A stretch of DNA of 64,000 bases from Andrena cerasifolii (Eukaryota > Arthropoda > Insecta > Hymenoptera > Andrenidae), in the NCBI RefSeq assembly GCF_050908995.1, contig NC_135123.1, positions 7,564,001 through 7,628,000 of the forward strand, written 5' to 3'. Below, piece by piece: positions 12,054 through 23,300 of the stretch; within the stretch, counting starts at the first letter, position 1; each line of letters begins with the position of its first letter. The notes beneath the pieces are model-generated. The model saw nothing but the letters and a program-made list of their open reading frames with translations, searched no databases and was not told where the DNA came from. Position numbers and translations under genes: made by a program.

Positions 12054-14940
12054 CTATTAGCTGTCCTGGCTTTCCTCGGTGCCTCTGGCAAGCAAGGGTC
12101 AAAGCCTACGGAGCGTTCCTTTCTTGGATGGAATGGAACTTAAAACACAGGATCGGACGAACGTCCACGACACCTTGCAATCTCGGCAGCTAACGGTCAA
12201 CTGTTTTCGATAAACAAGTCCGCTTGGATCATTACGCTTTCAAGTCGTCTGATAAATTTCGTTAAGATAAGTGGCATACGCGTGAGTCAATCCTGCTCCA
12301 TACTTTGGAGCCTCGCGTTGTCTCCCACTGAAATCTATCAGACGATCTACGAATGCAATGCACGAAGCTCGTTTCATAGAAATGTATCAACCATTAGCTC
12401 CCAATGCTCCAACGGTCATGAGCGCCCATTAGTCCCTACGCTTTTCGGCCCGATTCCGTTCAAGAGACGCTCGCCTCCAGGCGGTGAGCCTCCCTCGCGA
12501 GATCTGTCTTAGGATTACGTATACGATACGCACGAGGTCCGAGGATCCCATGGTCGCTGTATCAATCCGCGATGCCCGATTGCCGAAGCACGAGCCGGCA
12601 CTAGCTTCTTCCCTTCGTTTCGACTAAACAGAAGACGACACACATCGCTGTACGAATCTACGAACGGGGGAGGTGGTGTGTCTACGCGATGCACCAAAAA
12701 CTCTCGGTCGCATCGATCCGAGCCGCTCTTGACCCAGAGACCGCTATGCTTCTGCCTTGAACCGTTGCCCTACACCGCGGTGTGACTAAACTTGGTACGA
12801 TTCCAGCGAGAAATATGGCCTTTTCTGCTTCCCCCGGGCCCCCGAGCCGAGGGGACAAGACCGTGACGCGATAGATACGCGCGGACAGACGCGAAACGAG
12901 AAACCTTATCGGGGTTAATTCGATTTAGAAAAGAAGAAAACGAGAAGAAAAGACCATGAAAGTGAAAGCTTGCCACGGGACGCATGAAACAACGTATATG
13001 GATTTTTGTCTGTGCACAAGATTCATAATGTCAACGCATTATTCGCCTCGTGATCGCGCGATGAAAGTCTGTGCATCAACCTCTTGATTTATACGTTTAA
13101 ACGGAAACGGAAGCACTCCACTCACGCCGACACTGCGTTCGGCGTTGCGAAGGTACGAAGCTAGACGTCGAAAAGTGTACGTGAGAAGAGGAAAGAATTA
13201 CGCAGAGAGAGAAAAAAAAGAATGCAACGAAAGCAGCGATCTACGTTCGTCGATGGAACATTAATCTGGGAAGTTTCCCATCGCGATGGCGAGAGTGGTC
13301 TCCCGTCTCGGCGTAGGCAGCCCTCGAGGAGACGCGTGCCCCGCGTAAATTCCCCGAGATAGGATCTCCTCTTTGTATCGCGTAAGAGTAAGCGATGAAT
13401 GAGCGCGCGGCGGTTGGCGCTCTCGTTCCAGTCGAGCGATTAAAAAAGCAGCCGGGGCGATAAAAGTGAACCGTTTCAGCGCTTCTTGTTTATCCAGCGA
13501 TATGCAACTTTCGCCCGGGACGTCGCGGAAGGGGTCGCTGCTTTCTTTTCCCCCGTGCCGTCCGCGGTAGTAAAAAGAACGCGAGCCCCGTTTCGGCAGC
13601 GACGAATCCGCGCGGTTACTCTTGCGGACATCGGCGGAAGACGGGCGCAGCTGGCTCCGTGGTCCAGAGCTCTGCGGAGTCACTGTTCGCGGAGCTATCA
13701 AGGCCGCCGCGGCACTCTTTACATTCGGTTTCTTTAAACGGAATTAGTCTTCTGTTTACGATGCAATCGACGAAACTTTCACGGGGGGGAAAGTTTGGAC
13801 AGTGGGATCTTGATAAGCGGAGGAGGGAATACGAATACTTCAAGGAGGATCGTTCGAGTGGAGGCGCCAAGGATATCTCTCTCTCGAGGGACAAGACTTT
13901 CTGCTTCGCGCTTGCCCCTTGGAACCTTGCCTCCGGTTTTCTCCTCGATCATCAATTAGGATGAACGATGCTCGACGACTCTAGCCTATGTATTTTCAGG
14001 TGCGCCTCGCTGTGCTCCACCGCCTTTCGTACACCTCACGGTTATTATTAAGCCTCTCATAAGACCGCCGCGGCTGCAGGGGCCGAGCGAGACGGGGGAG
14101 ACACGCCGGTGGAAGCGGAATGAATAGGAAATATCAACGAACCTTGGAGTTCTGCATCAGAATTGCGTCAGGATTGCGTCAGAACCGCGCGCGTGAGATT
14201 TCCCGCGAGATTTCCGGGAGGAAAGACGGTATTACCTCTGTTTCGCCATAGACCCATTGGTTCCGCTGCGATTTCCTCGGCGACGGCACGGGGAATAATA
14301 TCAAGCGATCCGGCCAGCGCCGATAAACGATTGCTACGGTTTCTCGGTCAGGAGCAGAGGGGCGGCAGGGGGAGAGAGAGACGGAGAGGAGGCCGCCGGC
14401 TACTTGTCGCGTTGCGTGCGCCACGGGGACGAGGGGCGCGAAGACGCGGCCGGCGGAGTTTCCACGCGCTAAAGGGAAAAGGAAGCAGCGGAGGGAGAAA
14501 GAGAACAGCGGCTACGGGAATCGGCTGTGCCACTCGGATAACGGGAACACGGTATCCCCGTTCGCAGGAATGACCGGCTTCGATATGTACCGTTGCGTCA
14601 TTTAATGAAATCATCCGCCGCAAAGCGCGCGTGTTCCGCCGCAGGTCCTTCGAGGAAATCCTGGTGACCTCCTGGGAAAGTCTGACTAACGCTCGACTGG
14701 AGGGAGCGAGGGAATCGCGGTCACTGGGCGAAGTACTCGGCGACGAGTGCGAATTGAAAATCGAGCACCACGGGGGTTTTACGCGCCTCTAGACAGCTAG
14801 AGTAAAAAGAAGAATATTCCGCGCGATTGACGATCGTCTTCGGGACAAATGCTGTTACGGGAATTCTAGTAAGGTACGCTTGAAATCCTGCGCTAGGGTT
14901 GTAATATAAATATTCGACGCGTAAGGGGAACCCAACAACG
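11905..14940. other. Non-coding, probable intron or intergenic DNA
   Basis: A CT microsatellite lies at 12020-12050. Open frames such as 13261-13701 (minus) and 14163-14573 (plus) are Arg/Ser/Pro-rich without domains. If the exonuclease and TBL2 models are right, this is intron sequence of one or both. Confidence 0.45.
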
Positions 14941-14944
14941 TGTA

Positions 14945-16330
14945 GGGGAGGACCGGGGCTAGTTGGCTAACGAGGTTAGTTGAGTAATTCCCTTTAATTG
15001 CTGTACTATGTTGCAAATTATGCTGCGATTCTCGATATTCAAGCGCGCGAATGAACAGCTTGCCATTTAACGTGCCACCGTGACAAAAACTTGCGTGTTC
15101 TATCAGTGGAAATAAAAAATCTGAGAAGGTCGGCGGGGAGTACGTATTTTTCTGTCGACTATTTATGAATTTTTGTCCACTAAGTATTGCTTGATGTTTG
15201 TTCGTGAATATTTTGGGGAAACGTGATACATTGACTGTAATTTAGGGTATTTTATTTTATCCGGTGCGTGGAGGTTTAGTACGTGCGACCCTTAACACGT
15301 TGACTATGTCGGACGAGGTTACTTTACTAAGCATAGGAATTTTTAAAGCATAAAAGTAAATGTTATCGGCGCACCGGTGCGGTCTATTTTTGTAGAAAAT
15401 TTGTATAAAAAATAGACCGCACCGGTGCGCCGATAACATTTACTGTTATGCTTTAAAAATTCCTATGCTTAGTCAAGTAACCCCGTCCGACGTAGTCAAC
15501 GTGTTAAGGGTCGCACGTACGAAACCCCCACGCACCGGATAAAATAAAATATCCTAAATTAAAGTCACTGTATCATGTTTCCACAAAATATTCATGAACG
15601 AACATCAAGCAATACTTGATATCTATTTTTGTAAAAAAAAATGTATAAAAAATAGACCGAACCGGTGCACCGATAACATTTATTTTTAAGTTTTAAAAAT
15701 TCTTTACGGTCGAAATTCTAAATCATTTTATTTGAGCATAGGAATACCACTAAAAATTGCGCTTTTTATCCTCGAGATGCAGTCGAGGCAAAGAGTTTAA
15801 GCTGCTCAAATCCACTCTCCCCACCACAAATCCCTCTAAACTCACCCCTACCAGTTTTACACCCTATCCTCCCTTCAAACTCTCAAACCTCCCAAATAGA
15901 CCATAACAAACAAGTAGAAAATGATTACAGTATCTAACACCACGATACTTAATAAAAAAAAAAAATAACAGTGTAAAAGAGTGAGAAAAAAATTATTTTG
16001 GTCGTAGGATATATATGTGCGCCTTTCGTATACTACATCCATGGAATTGGCTGCGTATATATACGCCTTTTGCAGGCAAAGAGTTAAAATTGAAAAGTAA
16101 ATGTCAAGTCAACTAACCCCGCAGCCGGGGTTTGTTGACTTATTCGTCTCACTGCTCTAAATATACCAAAACCTACGACCTAGACTGCATTAAAACAATT
16201 TTAAAAACTAAGCCTGTATACCTAATGAAATATGTAAACTTTTGGTGTGCAACGAGTCAGCAAAATACCAACGGTGCTATTTACAAAAATAAGAAATATT
16301 AAAAATTAGTCAACTAGCCCCGGTCTGCCC
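14945..16330. mobile_element. TA-flanked inverted-repeat element (Tc1/mariner-like size) with nested foldback
   Basis: Ends match as imperfect inverted repeats: left GGGGAGGACCGGGGCTAGTT and right AACTAGCCCCGGTCTGCCC. Both are flanked by TA (14943-14944 and 16331-16332). The 1,386-bp length and TA flanks suit Tc1/mariner, but no transposase frame remains. A separate perfect-looking hairpin occupies the middle (15182-15617). A second internal GTCAACTAACCCCG motif near 16113 resembles the terminal repeat. Confidence 0.55.
15182..15617. repeat. Long near-perfect inverted repeat (hairpin)
   Basis: Left arm 15182-15395 and right arm about 15403-15617 are inverted copies, with GCACCGGTGCG next to the loop on both sides and a loop of only a few bases. 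Outer arm ends are AAGTATTGCTTG and CAAGCAATACTT. A diverged third copy of the inner arm follows at about 15625-15705. It lies inside the TA-flanked element at 14945-16330. Confidence 0.8.
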
Positions 16331-16332
16331 TA

Positions 16333-17585
16333 CTCGACCAACGTACACAAGCAGCCACGTAAGTGATTACGAAGACTTAATTACCCTCTGTTATACCCTT
16401 ATAATCAAATAGAATCAAATGGTCCGTTCGCAATGGATGGATCTACAGCGAATTAGCTGCAAAGTGACCGCGTGCGCGCATTCCGCGGCACAATAGCTTC
16501 GACTGTCTTTCAAATTCGCACTCGTACCTATCCCCGCGACGTAAGGCGCCCACGTATCTTCTTCGGCGAAATTGGCGGATCAGGAAGTTCGGAAATTGGA
16601 TTTCGCGGGCGGACCGAAGGTGGGGGCGCTAATCTCGTACACCGAATTATCGGCTTATGACGATGCCCGGTTCGCCGAGCCCGCGGCTCGCAGCAATCTG
16701 TCGCCCGACGACGTGTGGGCTTGATTTAAGGCCAGAGAATTTCCCACGTCGCTCTATTATTAGACGCGGTTACAACCGAGCGCGCTTCTTACGTCGCGTT
16801 TCGAAAAGGTGATAGCGTCAGCCAGTGGCCCCGAATTCTATATACCGTTTCCCACAATTAGACTCCGTTATAATGCGCCGATTAATCGGTATCGGTCACG
16901 GCGGTACACCCGCGGCCCAACTTCTGCGTCGCGGCCGCGCAATGATAACGGTTGAGTGATACGAGGCAAGGTCGTCGCAGCGGCGAAGAAGGGGCCCTCT
17001 CTCGTTAATGGAACCGGGAAGACGAAGGGGATTTGGAAGCCCGGCGCAAAGTTCAGTAGCCGTTTTCTAATTTTAACGGGCGCAACCCCCGCGGAGGACA
17101 TTTTCGCGATCGTTTCGGACGGTCTGGCGCGTCGAGGCGCGCTCCGAAGAATATTCAGAAATCGCCTCGCGGGGACCGTTTTTCGCGAGACGCAGCTGCA
17201 ACCGTATCGCCCGCGATTGCCGATTACTTACCGCTCGTCTACCTGGCAGTGATTCACTGGCTACCGCGTTTCCGTCGGTACCTAGAGCGCGGCCGATGAG
17301 TCACGTTAAACCGGCCGAATTATCTATGGACGGTGATACGGTGAACTTTGAGAAGCGACGCTTAAGTATATTGTTTACCGAGCGTCGCCGTTCCAGACGC
17401 GACTGAGTGGCGGGTTCGAAAAGTTAATCGCGGCGAAGAAAACTATGTAAATAAATGTCCCGCTAATGAATTTTCATGCGACGCTGCTGCGTTATTCATG
17501 GGGCGCTGTGTAAATCTAAACCCCGAACGGAGACGGTGCTTTATTTCTGCGGCAACGATTTTAAGGTTTTATATATGTGTATACC
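16333..17585. other. Non-coding, no supported gene
   Basis: CpG-rich unique-looking sequence. Frames such as 16956-17252 show no domain. Nothing supported. Confidence 0.45.
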
Positions 17586-17593
17586 CTTACGCG

Positions 17594-18050
17594 TGGGGTT
17601 GCCAACGTTTTCTTGCTTTACGGCCACGTGTGATGAAAAATATGGTACTTTTCAGAGGAAAGTGGTACAAAGTAAGGCTACGTTAAAGCAACGTAAAGCA
17701 ACATTCTTTAAATGTGTATTTCTGTGCATTTCGTCGATATTAATTTATTTAGCGTCTTTGACTAATGCGGAGCTGATTTTTTTATGGGATAAACTAGCTC
17801 CGTTTCTATCTTCCCGCCAATTCACAATCGTGGAAGAAAAAATCCTCTCTGTTAAAGTTTAAATTGGGAAGTTTAAGTTTTGATGTTGCCGTAGTGTAAC
17901 AAAAAGATAAGTAAAAATTGTAGAACTTTATCATGTATAGGAAATGTAGTATTTTTGCGTGCTATATGTTTTTCTAACTGTATAAAAGCACAGTACACTG
18001 GATAAAAATGTGGCAGAATACTATATATTATAGCACGGTTGGCAACCCTA
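17594..18050. mobile_element. Short hAT-like element
   Basis: The left end is TGGGGTTGCCAACG and the right end CGGTTGGCAACCCTA, which pair as terminal inverted repeats with one mismatch and one small offset. Flanking 8-bp direct repeats CTTACGCG (17586-17593) and CTTGCGCG (18051-18058) differ at one base. The 457-bp body is AT-rich with no transposase signature; the frame running in from 17476 has no recognisable domain. Ends and 8-bp TSD indicate hAT. Confidence 0.65.
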
Positions 18051-18058
18051 CTTGCGCG

Positions 18059-20351
18059 AGTGCGGATAATGGGGAGAAGTTGCTTTTGGAAAAGAAGAAG
18101 GAATTAAAGAATCCGAGGGACTCCAGTTAAAAGCTCCTGTTCCAAGAACGCAGGCTCCTATTACTCATGCTTCTGGATACGCTGCACGCACGGACACGTG
18201 CACGGTGTCTCGTCTCTCCGAGATTCGAGGTTAAACGAGCCGGGAGAAACGAAAGAGGAGAAACTCGTCGGAGAGAAGCCGCCGCGCCGTCGCTATACGA
18301 AAATCCTCCATGGTCAACGAGTCACCCACGAGCGTTATGAAGAAAGTCATCAAAGGACACGAGAGGCTGAGGTGTTCAAATACTTTAACCCCTTACGCGC
18401 TCCGTTGCGAAATAACCGCGGGTCTAACGTCACCTCTTGTGGACACAGGGACTAGGGCCCAAACAGGGACTTCAATCCCGGATCCCAGCTGCTTTTGGAT
18501 TCTAAAACTCCCGGGACTTGATATATCACGTTATAACTTATCCCGAGAATTTCGAGAATCTTTAAAAACGCAAATTTGCTTTACGAACAACTGAAAAATA
18601 TATAAATGGAATCCTAATACAGTCGGGATCGCGGGATTGAATTGCCTAGGCCCAAAGTATGCGGTAGAATCTAAGCGAAAGTGATATTCCTCCCGAAAAA
18701 ATTCCCTCGCACGATTCTTCGTTCCCGAGGGAAATAGAACTCGAAGATCCGTAAGTGAAAGCTTTGTTTCATATTTCCCATGTATTTTTGTTTTAGAGGA
18801 AGCATTTTCAGTGCGCACTGCAGTTAGATATTTTTCCAGATTAACTCCGTGTAAAAGGAGCGTTGTCAAAGTTACCCGCGTGATGAGTAATTTTCTAACG
18901 ATGGTAATATCACAGATTCGTTGAAACCATATTCGGTAGAAACGGAATTTCAGTTCCGACAACCGTGTCGTTATAAACGTATAGCGCGCCTGCGCCAGCA
19001 AGAGATCGGGTTGCCGAGTCTCGTTTCGATCTCGAAGATGAAATAGTGAAAGTAGTCGTTCGGCGCGAGCAATTTTTCCATCATTTTCATACTTTCACTC
19101 TGCCCCGTTCTTCTTTGGGTAATTGGGCCATATATATCGTCTAGACGTTACAAAAACCTAAATGAGCAAAAAAAAGGAGAGCGACCCCCCTCTCAAGTTT
19201 CGTTTTAAAGTTTCTTTCGCCCGCATTCTAAGTAAAACCGATCGAGATAGAGATCTTGGGGGACAGCCGGTGGCAGTAAAAAAAAAAAAAAACTGCTCGA
19301 GAGCCAGTACGACCGTTTTCTAGGAGCCCAAAAATGCCTCGATCGCGGCTTGATTTCACTGCGACGACCTACATTACTTCTGCCTGCAGAAGCAAAACGA
19401 AAAATCTAGTAACGAGTAACGCGAGGTGCCCGATAATAAGCCGATTCGTTTCCAGCCGTAAAAGCGTGTTTCCTTTCGGGAGAGTCCAACGGGTTCTCTG
19501 CGTGTCTCTATCTTTCTCGGACAGCACTCGACTTACGCCGAACTGGGCGACATATAACTTTTACTTCGGCCACGTTCGTCTTTCCGTGCGTTATACGAGC
19601 CCGGCGAGCGAAAGACAAAAAAAAAGAAGAAGAAGGTAGGTAGGTAGGTAGGTATAATGCAGAGACGTAAATAGTCGCAGAAAAGGTGCGAGCGGGGAGG
19701 ACGAGAGGTCGGGTATTGTTACCGAGACATAATAATGTGGACAGCAATGACACATGCAGGTATAAAAAAAAACCCATCGCGTCACCAGTCGAGAAGTAAA
19801 GGACGCTCGACTTTTTCGGGGCGAAAATCACTCTGGCGACGTGCCGTTACCGAGTTTCGATGTAGTTCGTAAGACGAGACAAAGGATTCTCCCTCGAGGG
19901 ACTCTATCAGAGACGCGCGACCTTTCTGTCCCCAATCTCGCGCAATACCGAGAACCGTTGCGTTCACGTGGCCACCGGACACAGCGGGTGTCAACAAAAC
20001 AAGCCTGGATTTCGAGCATTAGTGACTCACGCCTCGCCTTCGGACTGAGTCGAATTCACGACTCTTTCGGGTAACCGAAATATTTTATAGACGGGATGTG
20101 CTGCCGCGGAGCGCTTTGTGATGCAACATTTTTATCGGAACACGAGAGAGACGCACTTGGCCCGATAACTGAGTGAAAAATTAATCCGCTATCGAGGCGC
20201 GATCGGTTAGTGTTCGCGCGTTTTATCTGGAAATACTATTGCACCCCGGCTTAAGGTCCGCGATAAGAGAGAAAAAAAAACAGAGAATAATAACGTCGCT
20301 GATAGAGGCCCCCGTAGGGTGCGAGAAGTTTACTTTTTTTTCTACACATAC
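18059..20351. other. Non-coding, probable TBL2 intron
   Basis: Nothing gene-like was recognised. A GGTA tetranucleotide microsatellite occupies 19635-19654. If TBL2 continues to the left of the window, this is its second intron. Confidence 0.45.
19635..19654. repeat. GGTA tetranucleotide microsatellite, five units
   Basis: Five perfect GGTA units directly visible. Confidence 0.9.
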
Positions 20352-23300
20352 CTTCGGCACAGCTTGCGAGGAACTTGCCGTTGCTGGAGAAATTCATGTC
20401 GAGGACACGGGCGGTGTGACCCTTTAACGCGCCCACCATCCACGAGTGCGTGAACTCCTGCTGCGCCTCGCGCCTCTTCTTGTTCTTCGCGCGTTTGTTG
20501 CTACCTGCGCCACCTCCTGTTGCTCCTGCACCGGTCGATCCGCTCGTCGAGTCTGTCGTGTCCTCGAACTTCACCTTTTCCGATTCTGTGGCATCTGCAA
20601 CGAGAAAATAACTCGGTTCAGACGGGTCCACTTTAAACACACACCTGTGCGGAGAAATTTACGAGTTCCTCAACATCGCGATCTTTCGAATCTCTTTTAA
20701 CACAACGTAGCCTTCGTCTGCCCGTGGATATTAGAAGAGTTAAAAAAAAAAAAACAAAAACAGTCTCCTGGAAATTCCAGCAGAAGCGTGTTCGGTTCAC
20801 GGGCTGGCCATTCGTGGCGTGTAAACTTTGTGTCCTAAACCCGCCGCGTTGCATCAGTCGGAGCAGCTACCACGTGGCACCGCGACATTCCACTCCACCA
20901 CCCCCGACATTCCACCGCACCCGACGTCCCGTTTCCCCCGAGAGAACCCCCTCTCGGAACACCGTCGAGAGTATACCGAGGGCACACCTCTTACCGTGTT
21001 ATGTTTACAGGCAGGCTTCCGCTGCTTTCGCTCGGAGCGACGTCGTTTTTTTTCCCCACGTATCTCGGGGACACGGCAGTCAATGGACACGCGCGCTGCC
21101 TGGCTATTATCGCGGAGACGCCGTGGCAAAACAAAAAAGGCCGAGGCGAGGATGAGGCGCGTGCAGGATATGCCCGCGCGAAACGCTTTCTGTCACAGCA
21201 CTGACCGGGCGTGGAAAATTTCAGGTGATCCCGATGCTACGACGGTCCCACGTGCACTAAAGCCACCGACCGTCTCGTTCGCCCTTTTACGTTCCTTGAC
21301 CTGCGCAACGGGCATACTAATCTGTTTTTAGGGTGAACGTGCCCGTGACACCGTCGAAAGGTAACATTTTCACGCGCGGACCGTCCCCACTCTTTTATCC
21401 GCTGCACCCCTTCCTCGTTAAGGCGGGCTGCGACCGGTTTCCCGAATATCGCTGGAAAACGCGGGGCGCGGCCGAATAACGCTCCAGGGGGACCGACCCT
21501 CGGCGTAATTACCTGGCGACGAGCGGGTAGTAGACGCGGGAGTAACGAAGCAGAACTTGCAACTATGCTCCAGGTCGCTTTGTTTCATTAGCTCGTTGAG
21601 AAGCAATTGATTCGAGCACGCGTGTAATTGACAATTATGATGGAGTAGAGACTAAGTACCGGCTCTCTTGGTGCAATGATTCTCGTTTGCCGAGGTCTTG
21701 AACAAACCCGAGCAGCATCGAGCATCTCACTCGCCCGAATCATTTCTCTCGCGCGGAAACGTGCGACTGCACCCGCTTGATAATCGTCACGGCCAATCTG
21801 CATACCGTCCGAATACAATCGCGGTTGGAATCTGTGGATGCGAGGAGGTAAATGGGGCCTCGGCCGTGACGTCAGAGGTCGCAGGTAAAAAGGCAACGGC
21901 ATTTACTTGGGTAAATACCGAATGTCGTGCGAGCATAAGTGTTTGTTTTCGTTTACAGTCCTCGTGTAAAACTCCTCGCAGGCCCGCGCGTGACTAGGGG
22001 GGGAAAAAAAACTACCAGACAAACACGCTGCAGGGGGAACGTCGCGCGGTGTCGGATTTACAGGTGCAGAATACTCGGCGGATGATCGAAATCCGTGAGC
22101 TCACAATGTGCCTTTTTTTGCCAGTTGTGTAACCGCGGCCGTGACTTTGCGTCCTGAAGAAAATGCCAACTTGTCGAGGATATAATATTGAGCGCTATAA
22201 TAGCCGCGTGAAAGCCAACAGTTCAATGTAAAAAAAGTTGGCATAAGTACCCTAAGGTTCGCTCCGAGCGTCGAGCATTTTTCGTTAAGGGGGAACACAC
22301 ACCACTGTGACGAACGGAGAAGTAAGCCATTTTTAAGAATTTTTGGCAGGAATAATTTACAGTTTTCAAAGAAATTTGTTATTAGCTACCTTTAGTACAA
22401 TTTCGTGTTAAGAAACTTCTCTTCTAAAGCGAACGATCTTTACAAAAATAATTTGTCTCAGAAATCGGTACGTGCAACGTGAAACTACGCTCATATATTT
22501 TATATTAAAACAATGAAATTTGATTTCGAACCTGCTGTTCCATAGTTACAGATTCGACCAGCGCGCGTGGGGGATCTAGAAGATTAATTAATATATTATT
22601 ATTATTACCATAAAATGATTACCGTAATATTAAAAATTACGCATGTTTTTCTATTTATTTTTTTTACAGTGTCTTAAGACATTGTACTAAAGGTAGGTAG
22701 TAAAAAATTTCTATGAAAACTGTAAATTATTCCTGAAGAAAATTCTTAAAAACAGCTTACTTTTCACACAGTGGTGTTTCCCGTTAATAAGGCCACGCGT
22801 GACGCAACGGAGGGTGCATCTGAAAATTGTTCGCTGAGTAATCTTCCAGCGCCCTGCAGTGACTAATTCGTTCCAAAAATGCGCGAGGTACTTTCTCTCC
22901 TTCGGAAAAACCCGTCCGGCTCGACTTTCTAGCGCACAGGGTATACGGCGGCTTCCGTCGACCGATTGAGTGTCCTTTCCACGGGACAAAGACAATTGAC
23001 CTGCACCGGGGCACGTCGTCATCAACTGCCTGAGCCCCGAATCCTAACGTACACGTCATCAGGTACGGTATGACGAGTTCCTTTCATTTCGGCCACCGTA
23101 ATCCCGACCGCCGCCGGCCGCTTTCGTCGCACAATGGCGCGGGATATACGAGGCGATAGAGGGGACCATAAAATCCACGGCTCGGACTCCGCCATATACC
23201 CATGGATTACCTGTTTCAAATCAATGGGGGCCTTTAAACCGAGTAGGTCCCTCTCGGAAGGGACTATTTCAGAGGCACGGTTAATAATCGCCAACTCCTC

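Noticed and set aside
17476..17862. 128-codon frame overlapping the hAT-like element at 17594
   Set aside because: Checked for transposase or zinc-finger motifs; none seen, and it starts outside the element.
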